Source: Chloroflexota bacterium (GTDB taxonomy: Bacteria > Chloroflexota > UBA6077). Taken from it: a DNA stretch of 52,087 bases. The DNA lies in assembly GCA_021845945.1 (NCBI GenBank), contig JAJZRD010000004.1, positions 1 through 52,087 on the forward strand, read 5' to 3'. Position 1 is the first letter of the stretch. Each line of letters opens with the position of its first letter. The notes beneath the pieces are model-generated. The model was not told where the DNA came from. It saw nothing but the letters and a program-made list of their open reading frames with translations, and made no database searches. This document shows positions 28,119 to 36,479 of this stretch, piece after piece. A program made the translations under genes and the position numbers.

Positions 28119-28997
28119 ATGCTGCGATTCTCGGGAGGAAGGGCAGTATTCGGCAAGGCTATCAGGGTAGCCCTGGCGCTGGCCCTGTGCGCGTCCTGCC
28201 TTGTGGCACCGGCACCAACGGCAACCGCCGCCTCGGCCGGCAACGGCCCGGAGGATCGGGAACTGGAAAGCAGCCTGACAGACTACCTTTCGGGCCTGGA
28301 CGGGGTCTGCGGGGTCGCGGCCGTCAATCTGAAAGATGGTCGAACCGTGTCGATCGACGCGGACAGCTCTTTCCCCACGGCAAGCATGTACAAGCTGTTC
28401 GTGATGTACCGGGTGTTCCAGGCCTTGGATAGGGGTAGCCTCTCCCCGAACGACACTGTGACCATCGAAGAGGACGACGTGATCCAGGATGAGCCCGACG
28501 GGGGGTTCGCCCCAGACGACACCCCGACGGTCAGCAAAGCCCTCGAGGCCATGATCACCCTCAGCAGCAACGCGGCGGCCCTCGCCCTCACTCGCGACAT
28601 CGGCGGGTGGCCGGAGGTCGAGTCGGCTGCCCGGGAGTTGGGGATGACCAACACCACCACGGTGGACGGCGACCTCTGGAGCACCCCCAGCGACATGGCT
28701 CACTTCTTTCAGCTGCTGGCGAGCCAATCCCTGGTCGGCAAGAGCGCCAGCGTGAAGATGATCGGCCTGCTGCTCCAGCAGACGGTCAACGACCGGCTGC
28801 CTGCGCTGCTACCCCCCGAGGCCGCCGTCGCACACAAGACGGGAGAGCTGGACGACGTGTGGAACGACGCCGGCATCGTCTATGGAACCGGGGGGAGCTA
28901 CGTCATCGTGGTGATGAGCCGTGGGGGCACCCCGGAGGACGAGATACGGGCCGAGGCGGAGCTATCCCAAATGGTGTACGCCCAGTACGGGAAATAG
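28119..28997 (+). CDS. Class A beta-lactamase-fold serine hydrolase, exported
   Basis: This 292-residue protein has a signal peptide (about 1-38) and the penicillin-recognising fold: Ser-x-x-Lys at S89-K92 (ASMYK), SSN at 149-151 in the place of SDN, and KTG at 240-242. The omega loop that would carry the general base Glu (ExxLN) is not visible; that segment reads TTTVDGDLWSTPSDMA. It may therefore be a peptidoglycan enzyme or a weak hydrolase and not a true resistance lactamase. The ATG is preceded by AGGGGG. It lies between the acidic ORF and Usp, all on the plus strand. Confidence 0.85.
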   Translation: MLRFSGGRAVFGKAIRVALALALCASCLVAPAPTATAASAGNGPEDRELESSLTDYLSGLDGVCGVAAVNLKDGRTVSIDADSSFPTASMYKLFVMYRVFQALDRGSLSPNDTVTIEEDDVIQDEPDGGFAPDDTPTVSKALEAMITLSSNAAALALTRDIGGWPEVESAARELGMTNTTTVDGDLWSTPSDMAHFFQLLASQSLVGKSASVKMIGLLLQQTVNDRLPALLPPEAAVAHKTGELDDVWNDAGIVYGTGGSYVIVVMSRGGTPEDEIRAEAELSQMVYAQYGK

Positions 28998-29099
28998 AAC
29001 CGAAGGTGGGTTGCGATTCCATGCTGATGCCATCACAATTGCAGCGGATGGAGCCCTCACACGGTGGGGGACTCAACCCTAGCCGAGGAGGTGGCTGGC

Positions 29100-29573
29100 A
29101 TGTACCATCGCATTCTGGTCCCGTTGGATGGATCCACCCTGGCTGAAGCTGCTTTACCCCACGCCGTTGCCGTCGCCCGTCGCTTCGAGGCGAGCCTCAC
29201 CCTGCTGCAGGTGGTCACCACCCTGCCGGTGGCGGCCGCCGTTGACGCGGGGGCCACCGCCGGAGCCGAGGTGGTGATGTCGGTGGAGGCCATGGAGGCC
29301 AGCGAGCAAGCCGCCCACGAGTACCTCGACCAGGTCGCCCAACGGCGGGAGCTGGTCGATATCCCCGTCCAGGCGAAGGTGGTCCGGGGCCGCCCGGCCC
29401 GAGAGATCGTCCGCCTCGCCCGGGGGGAAGGGGTGGATTTGATCGTCATGTCCACCCATGGCCGGTCCGGCCTGGGGCGGCTGGTGTTCGGCAGCGTCGC
29501 AGACCAGGTGCTCCGGGAATCGGGGATCCCGATCCTGCTGGTTCGCCCTCAGGGGCAAACGGCGGCCTCGTAG
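29100..29573 (+). CDS. Universal stress protein (UspA family)
   Basis: This 157-residue single-domain Usp starts MYHRILVPLDGSTLAEAALP and has the ATP-binding pattern STHGRSGLGRLVFGSVADQVL (G-2x-G-9x-G-S), so it is probably of the ATP-binding type. Start chosen: ATG at 29,100 with GAGGAGG eight bases upstream. It lies 18 bases before malQ, and the two are likely cotranscribed. Confidence 0.93.
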   Translation: MYHRILVPLDGSTLAEAALPHAVAVARRFEASLTLLQVVTTLPVAAAVDAGATAGAEVVMSVEAMEASEQAAHEYLDQVAQRRELVDIPVQAKVVRGRPAREIVRLARGEGVDLIVMSTHGRSGLGRLVFGSVADQVLRESGIPILLVRPQGQTAAS

Positions 29574-29591
29574 AAGAGAGGAATCCCGTTC

Positions 29592-31103
29592 ATGACCAAG
29601 AGGCACGCCCCCGACTACCTTCGTCGGGAGGCCGGCATCCTGCTGCACCCTATCTCCCTCCCTGGCCCTCACGGCATCGGGGACCTGGGCACCGAGGCCC
29701 GAAGGTTCGTCGACTTCCTCGAGGCGGCGGGCCAGAGGCTGTGGCAGATGCTCCCCCTGGGCCCCACCGGTCACGGCAACTCCCCCTACGCCTCGCCCTC
29801 GGCCATGGCGGGCAATCCTCTCCTGATCTCCCTGGAGATCCTGGCCAAGGAGGGTTTCCTCTCCCGGGAGGACTTGGACCAGGCTCCGGCCCTCCCCGCA
29901 GCTCGGGTCGACTACGACGCCGTGGCCGCCTTCAAGCTGCCCCTTCTTCACCTGGCCTGCCAGCGATTCGGGGACAGCGCCAGCGGCCAGCAGCGAGCGG
30001 AGTTCGAGCGGTTCTGCCGGCTGAATGGCTCCTGGATGGAGGACTACGCCCTCTACGCGGCGCTCAAGGAGGCCCACGGCGGAGCGGCATGGAGCCGGTG
30101 GGAGCCGGAGATCGCTGCCTGCCAGCCCGAGGCGCTGGAGCACTGGCGCCGGCGGTTAGAGGGGGAGATCCGGTTCCACCGCTTCGCCCAGTTCGAGTTC
30201 TCTCGACAGTGGGCGGTGCTGAAGCGCTACGCGAACGAACGGGGCGTCCGCATCGTCGGGGACATCCCGATCTTCGTAGCCCTGGACAGCGCCGACGTGT
30301 GGTCGAGGCCCGAGCTGTTCCACCTGGACGAGAAGGGCAACCCCACCGTCGTCAGCGGGGTGCCGCCCGATTACTTCGCCAGGACGGGCCAGCGCTGGGG
30401 GAATCCCCTCTACCGGTGGAACATCCTGGTTCAAGAGGGGTACGGCTGGTGGGTGCAGCGCTTCCGGGTGATCCTATCTCAGGTGGACCTGGTGCGGATC
30501 GACCACTTCCGAGGCTTCCAGGCCTACTGGGAGGTGCCGGCCCAGTACAAGACCGCCGAACGGGGTCGCTGGGTGGAGGGCCCGGGCGAGCCCTTCTTCC
30601 GCGCCCTGGAGCGGGCGCTGGGCCCCCTGCCGGTGATCGCGGAGGACCTGGGGATCATCACCCCGGAGGTCGAGGCGCTGCGGGATACCCTGGGCTACCC
30701 CGGCATGAAGGTGCTCCAGTTTGCCTTCGGCGGGGACGCCCGCAACCCTTACCTGCCACACAACTTCGAGCGCCGCTGCGTGGTCTACACCGGCACCCAC
30801 GACAACGACACCACCGTGGGATGGTTCAACTCACGGCCCCGCCAGGAGAGGGCCTCGATCCTCCGCTACCTGGGGAGGGATGGCAGCGAGATCCACTGGG
30901 ACCTGCTGCGGCTGGCCTTGGCCTCGGTCGCCGACGTGGCGGTGGCGCCCCTTCAGGACGTGTTGGGGCTCGGCAGCGAAGCCCGCATGAACCTGCCGGG
31001 CCAGCCCAGCGGCAACTGGAACTGGCGATTCACCGCCAACCAGCTGAGCCCTCAGCTTGCCGCTCGACTTGGGGAGCTAGCGGCCACCTACGGCCGGACC
31101 TAA
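29592..31103 (+). CDS. malQ: 4-alpha-glucanotransferase (amylomaltase)
   Basis: This 503-residue GH77 enzyme transfers glucan chains between maltodextrins. Visible motifs: REAGILLHPISLPGPHGIGDLG at the N-terminus, GDIPIFVALDSADVW, VRIDHFRGF (nucleophile Asp), VIAEDLGIITPEV (acid/base Glu) and YTGTHDNDTTVGW (third acidic residue). Length and order match bacterial MalQ. No other glycogen or maltose gene is nearby, so the substrate source is not evident. It ends in TAA before a repeat at 31,115-31,188. Confidence 0.96.
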   Translation: MTKRHAPDYLRREAGILLHPISLPGPHGIGDLGTEARRFVDFLEAAGQRLWQMLPLGPTGHGNSPYASPSAMAGNPLLISLEILAKEGFLSREDLDQAPALPAARVDYDAVAAFKLPLLHLACQRFGDSASGQQRAEFERFCRLNGSWMEDYALYAALKEAHGGAAWSRWEPEIAACQPEALEHWRRRLEGEIRFHRFAQFEFSRQWAVLKRYANERGVRIVGDIPIFVALDSADVWSRPELFHLDEKGNPTVVSGVPPDYFARTGQRWGNPLYRWNILVQEGYGWWVQRFRVILSQVDLVRIDHFRGFQAYWEVPAQYKTAERGRWVEGPGEPFFRALERALGPLPVIAEDLGIITPEVEALRDTLGYPGMKVLQFAFGGDARNPYLPHNFERRCVVYTGTHDNDTTVGWFNSRPRQERASILRYLGRDGSEIHWDLLRLALASVADVAVAPLQDVLGLGSEARMNLPGQPSGNWNWRFTANQLSPQLAARLGELAATYGRT

Positions 31104-31114
31104 GATTCGGTGCC

Positions 31115-31188
31115 GTAGGGCGGGGTCTTGTACCCCGCCACCCGGTGCAGACGTGCGGCCAGCGGCGGGGGATAAACCCCTGCCCTAC
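31115..31188. repeat. Composite palindromic repeat between malQ and fdxA
   Basis: It begins GTAGGGCGGGGTC and ends CCCCTGCCCTAC, with inner hairpins GCGGGGTCTTGTACCCCGC and GGGGATAAACCCC. The same pair of hairpins occurs at about 24,450-24,522. It lies between two convergent genes, where it may act as a terminator in both directions. Confidence 0.8.
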
Positions 31189-31203
31189 CTGAGGAACGAT
31201 CCA

Positions 31204-31464
31204 CTAACTTTTATAGTAGTCGGCGTTCTTCTGGAGGAAGCTCTGCCACTTCTCCGGCAGCTCGGCATCGGAGGTGATGGCGTTCACCGGGCAGACGGAC
31301 TCGCAGGCCCCGCAATCGATGCACTCATCGGGGTTGATGTAGAGCTGCTCCGCGGCCTCGAATCCCTCCTCCTCCCGCGTCGGATGGATGCAGTCCACCG
31401 GGCATACCTCTACACACGAGGTATCCTTCACTCCAATGCAGGGCTCGTTGATAACGTAGGTCAC
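31204..31464 (-). CDS. fdxA: Ferredoxin with [3Fe-4S] and [4Fe-4S] clusters
   Basis: This 86-residue ferredoxin has cysteine spacing of the seven-iron type: CIGVKDTSCVEVCPVDCI (a C-x7-C-x3-C-P start, where an Asp-containing loop replaces the usual CxxC spacing), then CIDCGACESVCPVNAI for the [4Fe-4S] cluster. This matches FdxA of Actinobacteria and Thermus. It carries electrons at low potential. GTG start with AAGGAGG; the upstream part of the open frame is not conserved. It is transcribed from the mcp side with a 123-bp gap. Confidence 0.92.
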   Translation of the reverse strand: MTYVINEPCIGVKDTSCVEVCPVDCIHPTREEEGFEAAEQLYINPDECIDCGACESVCPVNAITSDAELPEKWQSFLQKNADYYKS

Positions 31465-31587
31465 CGGATCCTCCTTTCGCGATCTCCCGCCGGCATCTGC
31501 GAGGGGTGGGTCTGCGCCTCCCGTTGACGACAGGCTGAAGCTGTCATCAATGTACAACTACCGCCTGCCCGCGTGCAACTGGCTGCT

Positions 31588-33090
31588 CTATTCCAGCCGC
31601 CCCGCAGCCGCGATCAACTGGCTCACCGTCTGGGAGATCTGGCTGCTCCCCTCGGCCGATTGGCGGGTGACCTGCTCGATCTGGCGGATGGTGCTGACCA
31701 CCTGCTCGCTGGCGCTCTGCTGCTGCTGGGTCGCCATCAGCATCTCCCTCGCGGCGCCGGCCACCTCCTGGACGGTCTCCACGATCTGGGTGATGGCCTC
31801 CCCGGCCCCTCGACCGAGCCCGGCGCCCACCTCCACGTCCGCCTCGCTCTTCTCCGCCGCCAACACGGTGGCGCTGGCCGCCCGCTGGATCTCCGCCACC
31901 GCCACCCTCACCTGGTGGGCTGCGCTCTTCGCCTCCGTGGCCAGCTCTTTCACCTGGCTGGCCACCACGCTGAACCTGCGCCCATACTCCCCCGCCGCCG
32001 CGCTCTCGATGGCGGCGTTCAGGGCCAGCAGATGGGTGCGGTCGGCGATTTCCGAGATCACCTCGATGATCTCCCCGATGGCCTGGGTCTTCTGCCCCAG
32101 GGTCAGGTTCTTCTCCGCCACGCTGCGCACCTCGGTGCGAATCCGGTCCAGCCCCGCGATGGTCTCCTCCACCGCCTGGTGGCCCGTCTCCGCCGCCTCC
32201 AGTGCGCTGGACACCTGGTGGGATACCGCGGCACTGTTGGAGGCGATCTGGATGGCCGCCCGGCTCAACTCCTCCATGGTGGCCACTATCTCCCCCATCG
32301 CGGCGGCCTGCTCCGTGGAGCCGCTCGCCTGCTCGCTGGAGGTGGTGGCCAGCTCCTTCGCCATGGCCTGGATCTCGGCGGCAACCCCCATGCTCACCTG
32401 GGTCCTGCTCTCGATCTCCCTCTTGGTGGCGGCCAACTCGTTGGCCCGCCGCTCGATCTCGGCCTTGGCCATCTCCAGCTCGCCCGCGTGCCGCTCCGCG
32501 TCCTTCGCTCGGGCATCCAGCTGCGCCATGGCAAAGGCCAGCCGGCTGGAGTACTCGTAGGCCAGCAGGGACAGCAGGAGGATAACGGCCAGCACCGCCA
32601 GAATGCTGCTGACCCTGCTCTCAGCCGGAGTCATGGCCACCAGCCCCGAGTCGATGTGCCCGGTAGCCACCTGGAGCAGGAAGAGGGTCACCGCCACGCC
32701 GGCCGAGGCAATCACCACGGGTCGTCGCAGCAACAGCCCTGCCAGCATCACCGGTACCACGTAGGCTGCAGAGATCACCGGCGTGCCGGCCGACCAGCTG
32801 CAGGCCGCGATGAGCAGCAGTCCGCAAGCCACCAGCAGATAAGCAGCCGACACCGTACGGCCAGCCCTGACCAGCCCTATGCTGGCTAGAGAGGCAGCCC
32901 CGAAGATGGCCGCCGCCAGCACGATGAGGGCATTCCACGGCGAGGGACCCATGAACCACAAGAGGGCGAAAAGCGCGCCGGCCCCCAGAGACGCAAGGGC
33001 GAGAATGCGGGCCAAAGACGCCACCAGCCCGCTCGTCACCTTCATCTCATAGTCGTGTGAATGGCCCATGGCCACCGCGGTCTCAGACAC
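31588..33090 (-). CDS. Methyl-accepting chemotaxis protein with a six-helix membrane sensor
   Basis: This 500-residue protein has about six hydrophobic helices in residues 20-190 with no large extracytoplasmic domain and no HAMP-like module, then a coiled coil and the MCP signalling domain. The hairpin tip reads EIADRTHLLALNAAIESAAAGEYGRRFSVVASQVKEL (canonical QTNLLALNAAIEAARAGE). His replaces Asn at the tip. Start chosen: GTG at 33,090, six bases after AAGGAG. No cheA, cheW or flagellar gene is in the window, so it is an orphan here. The membrane-embedded sensor suggests a signal within the bilayer or cell energy state (inference). Confidence 0.88.
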   Translation of the reverse strand: MSETAVAMGHSHDYEMKVTSGLVASLARILALASLGAGALFALLWFMGPSPWNALIVLAAAIFGAASLASIGLVRAGRTVSAAYLLVACGLLLIAACSWSAGTPVISAAYVVPVMLAGLLLRRPVVIASAGVAVTLFLLQVATGHIDSGLVAMTPAESRVSSILAVLAVILLLSLLAYEYSSRLAFAMAQLDARAKDAERHAGELEMAKAEIERRANELAATKREIESRTQVSMGVAAEIQAMAKELATTSSEQASGSTEQAAAMGEIVATMEELSRAAIQIASNSAAVSHQVSSALEAAETGHQAVEETIAGLDRIRTEVRSVAEKNLTLGQKTQAIGEIIEVISEIADRTHLLALNAAIESAAAGEYGRRFSVVASQVKELATEAKSAAHQVRVAVAEIQRAASATVLAAEKSEADVEVGAGLGRGAGEAITQIVETVQEVAGAAREMLMATQQQQSASEQVVSTIRQIEQVTRQSAEGSSQISQTVSQLIAAAGRLE

Positions 33091-33289
33091 CTTGCGCTCC
33101 TTTCGCCCGGGATACGGGCAGGAGGATAACGGCGTGGGAATCGAAGCGGGGTAGCAGGGAGAATCCAGTACCACATGATAGCACGATCCGGCTTTGCGGC
33201 AAGAGCGACGAGGCTATATAATCTGTTGAGCTATCGACGAACCCTGTCAAAGACGGCACCTTTCCATCGTGATCCTGACCCGGGCGAAG

Positions 33290-33405
33290 GATCCCTGCCG
33301 TCTGAGATGCTTCGCCACCGCTCAGCACGACGGTCGGGTCGACGTCGCGTGCGAGGCGATGGATCTCTCGTCTCAACTGCTTCGCCACCGTTCAGCACGA
33401 CAGCC
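33290..33405. repeat. Direct repeats upstream of lgt
   Basis: CTGCTTCGCCACCGTTCAGC (about 33,376-33,395) is a near copy of a segment at about 33,308-33,327. The family resembles the GAGCGAAGCGAAGCATCTC element at 6,650. The repeat ends a few bases before the lgt ribosome binding site. No gene is seen in 33,091-33,421. Confidence 0.65.
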
Positions 33406-33421
33406 ACCGGGAGGAGCTTCC

Positions 33422-34210
33422 TTGCCCGCTACTATAGTAATCGACATCGATCCCATCATCTTTAGTGGTGGACCCATCACCCTGCGGTGGTATGGGCTGA
33501 TAATCTCCCTGGCTCTCGTGGTCGGGGTGGCACTGGCGGTCCGGGAGGCCGGCCGGCGGGGCATCGCCGAGGACGACGTAATGTACGTGGTGCTGTGGGC
33601 CGTGCCCTTTGCCCTGGTCGGCGCACGCCTCTTCCACGTCATCGACGCCTGGCGCTACTACGCCAACTACCCCCTGCAGATCCTGGCTGTCCAGGAGGGG
33701 GGTCTAGCCATCTACGGCGGACTGGTGGGGGGTCTCGCGGGCGGATTGGTGGCCGTTCACCGCAGGGGGTTGCCTCTCTGGCGGCTGCTGGACGTCGCCG
33801 CCCCCAGCATGATCCTGGGCCAGGCCATCGGCCGAATCGGTTGCTTCATCAACGGCGACCACCAGGGCCCCCCGACGAGCCTTCCGTGGGCGACCTCTTA
33901 CGTTTACCCTGGTAACCTGGCGCCCGACTCGCAGCCCAGGCACCCTGCCCAACTGTACGAGATGCTGTACGACCTGGCCCTTCTCGGCCTGCTGTTGCTG
34001 CTGCGCCGCCGGTTGAGACGAGAGGGGTTGCTCTTCACCATGTACGTGGCCCTCTACGCCTTCGGCCGCTTCTGGATCTCGGCCCTGAGGGAGGACGCCC
34101 CCTTCCTGATGGGGCTGAAGGAGGCGCAGGTAATCAGCGTCGCCGCCTTCCTGCTGGCCCTACCCCTCGCCCTCTACCTCCGGCGGCGAGGACAGCTGTT
34201 GGGTGCGTAG
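33422..34210 (+). CDS. lgt: Prolipoprotein diacylglyceryl transferase
   Basis: This 262-residue membrane enzyme with about seven helices moves diacylglycerol from phosphatidylglycerol to the lipobox Cys of prelipoproteins. Motifs: LRWYGLIISLAL, GGLAIYGGLVGG, GQAIGRIGCFINGD (the Lgt signature, usually GRxGNFxN; here Cys replaces Asn) and RHPAQLYEML. The start is TTG with GGGAGGAG six bases upstream; longer readings run into repeat sequence. Many lipoproteins in this window (TctC, LivK) would be its substrates. Confidence 0.93.
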   Translation: MPATIVIDIDPIIFSGGPITLRWYGLIISLALVVGVALAVREAGRRGIAEDDVMYVVLWAVPFALVGARLFHVIDAWRYYANYPLQILAVQEGGLAIYGGLVGGLAGGLVAVHRRGLPLWRLLDVAAPSMILGQAIGRIGCFINGDHQGPPTSLPWATSYVYPGNLAPDSQPRHPAQLYEMLYDLALLGLLLLLRRRLRREGLLFTMYVALYAFGRFWISALREDAPFLMGLKEAQVISVAAFLLALPLALYLRRRGQLLGA

Positions 34211-34301
34211 TGCGAGCCCGATCCTCGCACCGCGCCCGGCGCACCCCACCATCCCCACAGGCTTGTGCCTTTCGCCTTTTCCCTGTAACCTTTTGGCAAT
34301 C

Positions 34302-34565
34302 ATGGCTCACAGAGCAGTGCTGTACACGAAAGAGGGTTGCTGCCTCTGCGATCGGGCACGGGAGGTGCTTCGTCGACTCCAGGCAGAGTTCGACCTGGAG
34401 ATCGAGGAGGTGGAGATAACCCGAGACCCGGCCCTGGAGGCGCAGTATGGGTGCACTATCCCGGTGGTGGTGATCGACGGCAGGCACCGGTTCGAGTCGA
34501 AGATCGCCGAGTACTACCTCCGCAAGGTGCTGGTGCCCCCCAGGCGATGGCCGTGGCAACGGTAG
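34302..34565 (+). CDS. Glutaredoxin-like protein (DUF836 type)
   Basis: This 87-residue thioredoxin-fold protein has the active-site motif CCLCDRA after the first strand (MAHRAVLYTKEGCCLC), and the cis-Pro in CTIPVVVIDG. It is a thiol-disulfide protein of unknown partner. The ribosome binding site is weak. The end overlaps the start of the DUF2085 gene by 19 bases, so the two are coupled. Confidence 0.85.
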   Translation: MAHRAVLYTKEGCCLCDRAREVLRRLQAEFDLEIEEVEITRDPALEAQYGCTIPVVVIDGRHRFESKIAEYYLRKVLVPPRRWPWQR

Positions 34566-35119
34566 AGGAGACCCGCGATTTCCGCCGGACCCCCCTGGGC
34601 CCGCGGGCTCGGAGGCTGGTGCGGGCTGCCCGGAGCGGCTCCTTCTGGTTTGCCCGCCACTGGCTGGCGCTGGCCAACGGCATCAACCTGCTGGTGCTGG
34701 CGGGTTCGGCGGCGATCCCGGCCATGACGGCGGCTGGTCTCTACGGGCTGGCCAGCCCCCTGTTCGCCTCCTACCGGCTGGTGTGCCACCAGTTGCCCTA
34801 CCGCTCCTTCTTCCTGTTCGGCTACCAGATGTCCATGTGCGAGAGAAACGTGGCGATCTACGCCGCCATGGGGCTGGCGGGGCTCGCCTTCGGGCTGTCT
34901 GGGCGGCGGTGGAAAGCCCTGCCCTGGAGCTGGTACCTGCTGCTCCTTCTACCGATCGCGGTGGACGGCTTCACTCAGCTGTTCGGGCTACGGGAGAGCA
35001 ACTGGCAGCTTCGACTGCTGACCGGCGGCCTGTTCGGGGTCGCCACCGTATGGCTGGCCTACCCCTATCTGGACCGATACGCATCGGAGATCCTGGAAAA
35101 CGAGGGGCAGAGCAGGTAA
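34547..35119 (+). CDS. DUF2085 membrane protein
   Basis: This 190-residue protein has four to five membrane helices and the DUF2085 hallmark SYRLVCHQLPYRSFFLFGYQMSMCERNVAIYAAM (Cys-His-Gln, then Cys-x-Arg). The conserved Cys and His suggest metal or heme binding, but no function is known. It overlaps the glutaredoxin-like gene, which often occurs beside it, so the pair may be a redox module (inference). Confidence 0.85.
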   Translation: MAVATVEETRDFRRTPLGPRARRLVRAARSGSFWFARHWLALANGINLLVLAGSAAIPAMTAAGLYGLASPLFASYRLVCHQLPYRSFFLFGYQMSMCERNVAIYAAMGLAGLAFGLSGRRWKALPWSWYLLLLLPIAVDGFTQLFGLRESNWQLRLLTGGLFGVATVWLAYPYLDRYASEILENEGQSR

Positions 35120-35122
35120 CTC

Positions 35123-35188
35123 AAACGTGAAAGTGCGTCGACCGGTGCGCTCTGCACCCCGAACTCCGAACCGCGCACTTTCACGTTT
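35123..35188. repeat. Inverted repeat with 15-bp perfect arms
   Basis: AAACGTGAAAGTGCG (35,123-35,137) and its exact complement (35,174-35,188) flank 36 bases. It lies between the DUF2085 and DUF1461 genes on the plus strand. Perfect arms and intergenic position fit an interspersed palindromic element. Confidence 0.85.
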
Positions 35189-35205
35189 AGATTGAAGGGT
35201 AACCC

Positions 35206-35928
35206 ATGAGACTCTCAGGCCTATTGAAGGGCGTCGTCGCGGGGCTGTTCATCGTCTCTCTCCCGGTGCTTTTCGGCACCCTCAGCCTTCGCTGGCTGGT
35301 GTCCGACTGCGGCTGGTATCGTGCCGGCTTCGCCAAGTATGGGGTGTCGGCACGAACCGGAATCTCGCCCGACGAGCTGGGGAGGGCGGCGGACGAGATA
35401 AGCCGCTACCTGCTGATGGGGAGGGAGGACATCGACGTCCCGGTGAAGATCGGCGGCGACGTCCGTCCCCTCTTCAACCAGCGGGAGCTGATCCACATGC
35501 GGGACGTGCAGAAGCTGCTGCGCGGTTTCTACGACCTGCAGCTGGCAGCGGCCGGATTCGTCATCCTCTATCTGGGCACCAGTTGGCTGTGGCTCAGGGG
35601 GAGCTACTGGCGATCGCTGGGTCGCCACCTGCGCTGGGGAGGCGGCCTCACCCTGGCGCTGTTCGGGGGCTTCGGGGTGCTGTCGACGTTCAACTTCGAC
35701 CAACTGTTCCTGGAGTTCCATCTGATATCCTTCGACAACGACCTCTGGATGCTGGACCCCACCAAGGACAATCTGATAATGATGTTCCCGCAGGGTTTCT
35801 GGTACGATTCAGCCATCCGGATGGCGCTGGCAACGGGTGCCCAGTCCCTGGGCGCCATAGTGCTGGGCAGCCTCCTCGCAAGGCAGCCCTCGGCCGTCAG
35901 CCATCAGCTGTCAGCTTCCAGGAAATAG
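35206..35928 (+). CDS. DUF1461 (TIGR01906-type) integral membrane protein
   Basis: This 240-residue protein has membrane helices near residues 8-30, 105-125, 145-170 and 205-225 and a conserved extracytoplasmic loop (RELIHMRDVQKLLRGFYDLQ; FEFHLISFDNDLWMLDPTKDNLIMMFPQGFW region) typical of TIGR01906. Function unknown. The last 16 residues (RQPSAVSHQLSASRK) are encoded by an interspersed repeat and are not part of the family, so the ancestral stop was probably overwritten by the repeat. Confidence 0.88.
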   Translation: MRLSGLLKGVVAGLFIVSLPVLFGTLSLRWLVSDCGWYRAGFAKYGVSARTGISPDELGRAADEISRYLLMGREDIDVPVKIGGDVRPLFNQRELIHMRDVQKLLRGFYDLQLAAAGFVILYLGTSWLWLRGSYWRSLGRHLRWGGGLTLALFGGFGVLSTFNFDQLFLEFHLISFDNDLWMLDPTKDNLIMMFPQGFWYDSAIRMALATGAQSLGAIVLGSLLARQPSAVSHQLSASRK

Positions 35929-36064
35929 GATCTGGCTGAGGAGAGGGTTGTGGATTCGGCCAGAAGGATCAGGCGAAGCCCGTTGTGCAGGGAGACTCAG
36001 TCGCAACGGTGCCGGACAGAAGGTCGAAGTGCTGACAGCTGATAGCTGACAGCTGATAGCTCAA
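35886..36064. repeat. CAGCTGATAGCTGACAGCTG-type repeats around the DUF1461 stop
   Basis: Copies lie at about 35,889-35,920 (coding, GTCAGCCATCAGCTGTCAGC) and 36,033-36,064 (tandem GCTGACAGCTGATAGCT). A relative is at 5,283-5,306. The family is a common AT-poor interspersed repeat. Confidence 0.75.
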
Positions 36065-36089
36065 CAATGGGATTGGGGGAAGAACAGCC

Positions 36090-36374
36090 ATGGCAAAACC
36101 GAGAAAGAAGCGACGGCAGCCGCGACAGACCGAAATAACCCTGCCCAAACGACAGTACAAGCGAACCAACCGAATGCTCTACGCCGTCTCCGCGGTCCTG
36201 CTGGTGGTCTTCGGCGGCGGCGCGGCGCTGCTGGGAGCCGGCGCTCCCAAGAGTCCGGCGCCGACTCCGGTGCCCACGGTGGCCCCCGCCACCAGCGGTA
36301 GCGCCGCCGATCAGACCCAGCAGTTCACCGCAACCCCCACCCCCGTCCCGCCCACGGCAACCCCGGGACAATAG
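36090..36374 (+). CDS. Small membrane protein with a Pro/Thr tail
   Basis: This 94-residue protein has a basic N-terminus (AKPRKKRRQPRQTE), one membrane helix (about 30-51) and an Ala/Pro/Thr tail ending TPTPVPPTATPGQ. The positive-inside rule puts the tail outside. The tail style is frequent in Chloroflexota. ATG with GGGGAAG upstream. I know no function. It is the last plus-strand gene before the convergent nitric oxide reductase gene. Confidence 0.7.
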   Translation: MAKPRKKRRQPRQTEITLPKRQYKRTNRMLYAVSAVLLVVFGGGAALLGAGAPKSPAPTPVPTVAPATSGSAADQTQQFTATPTPVPPTATPGQ

Positions 36375-36479
36375 GGTCATGGGATGGGGCGACGATCGAT
36401 GCCGGTTCGTCACCCTGCCCCTCGAGCGGCTGAGCGACCGACCGTGGGGGCGCATTGCGTGCGCCCCCACGGGTCCATC

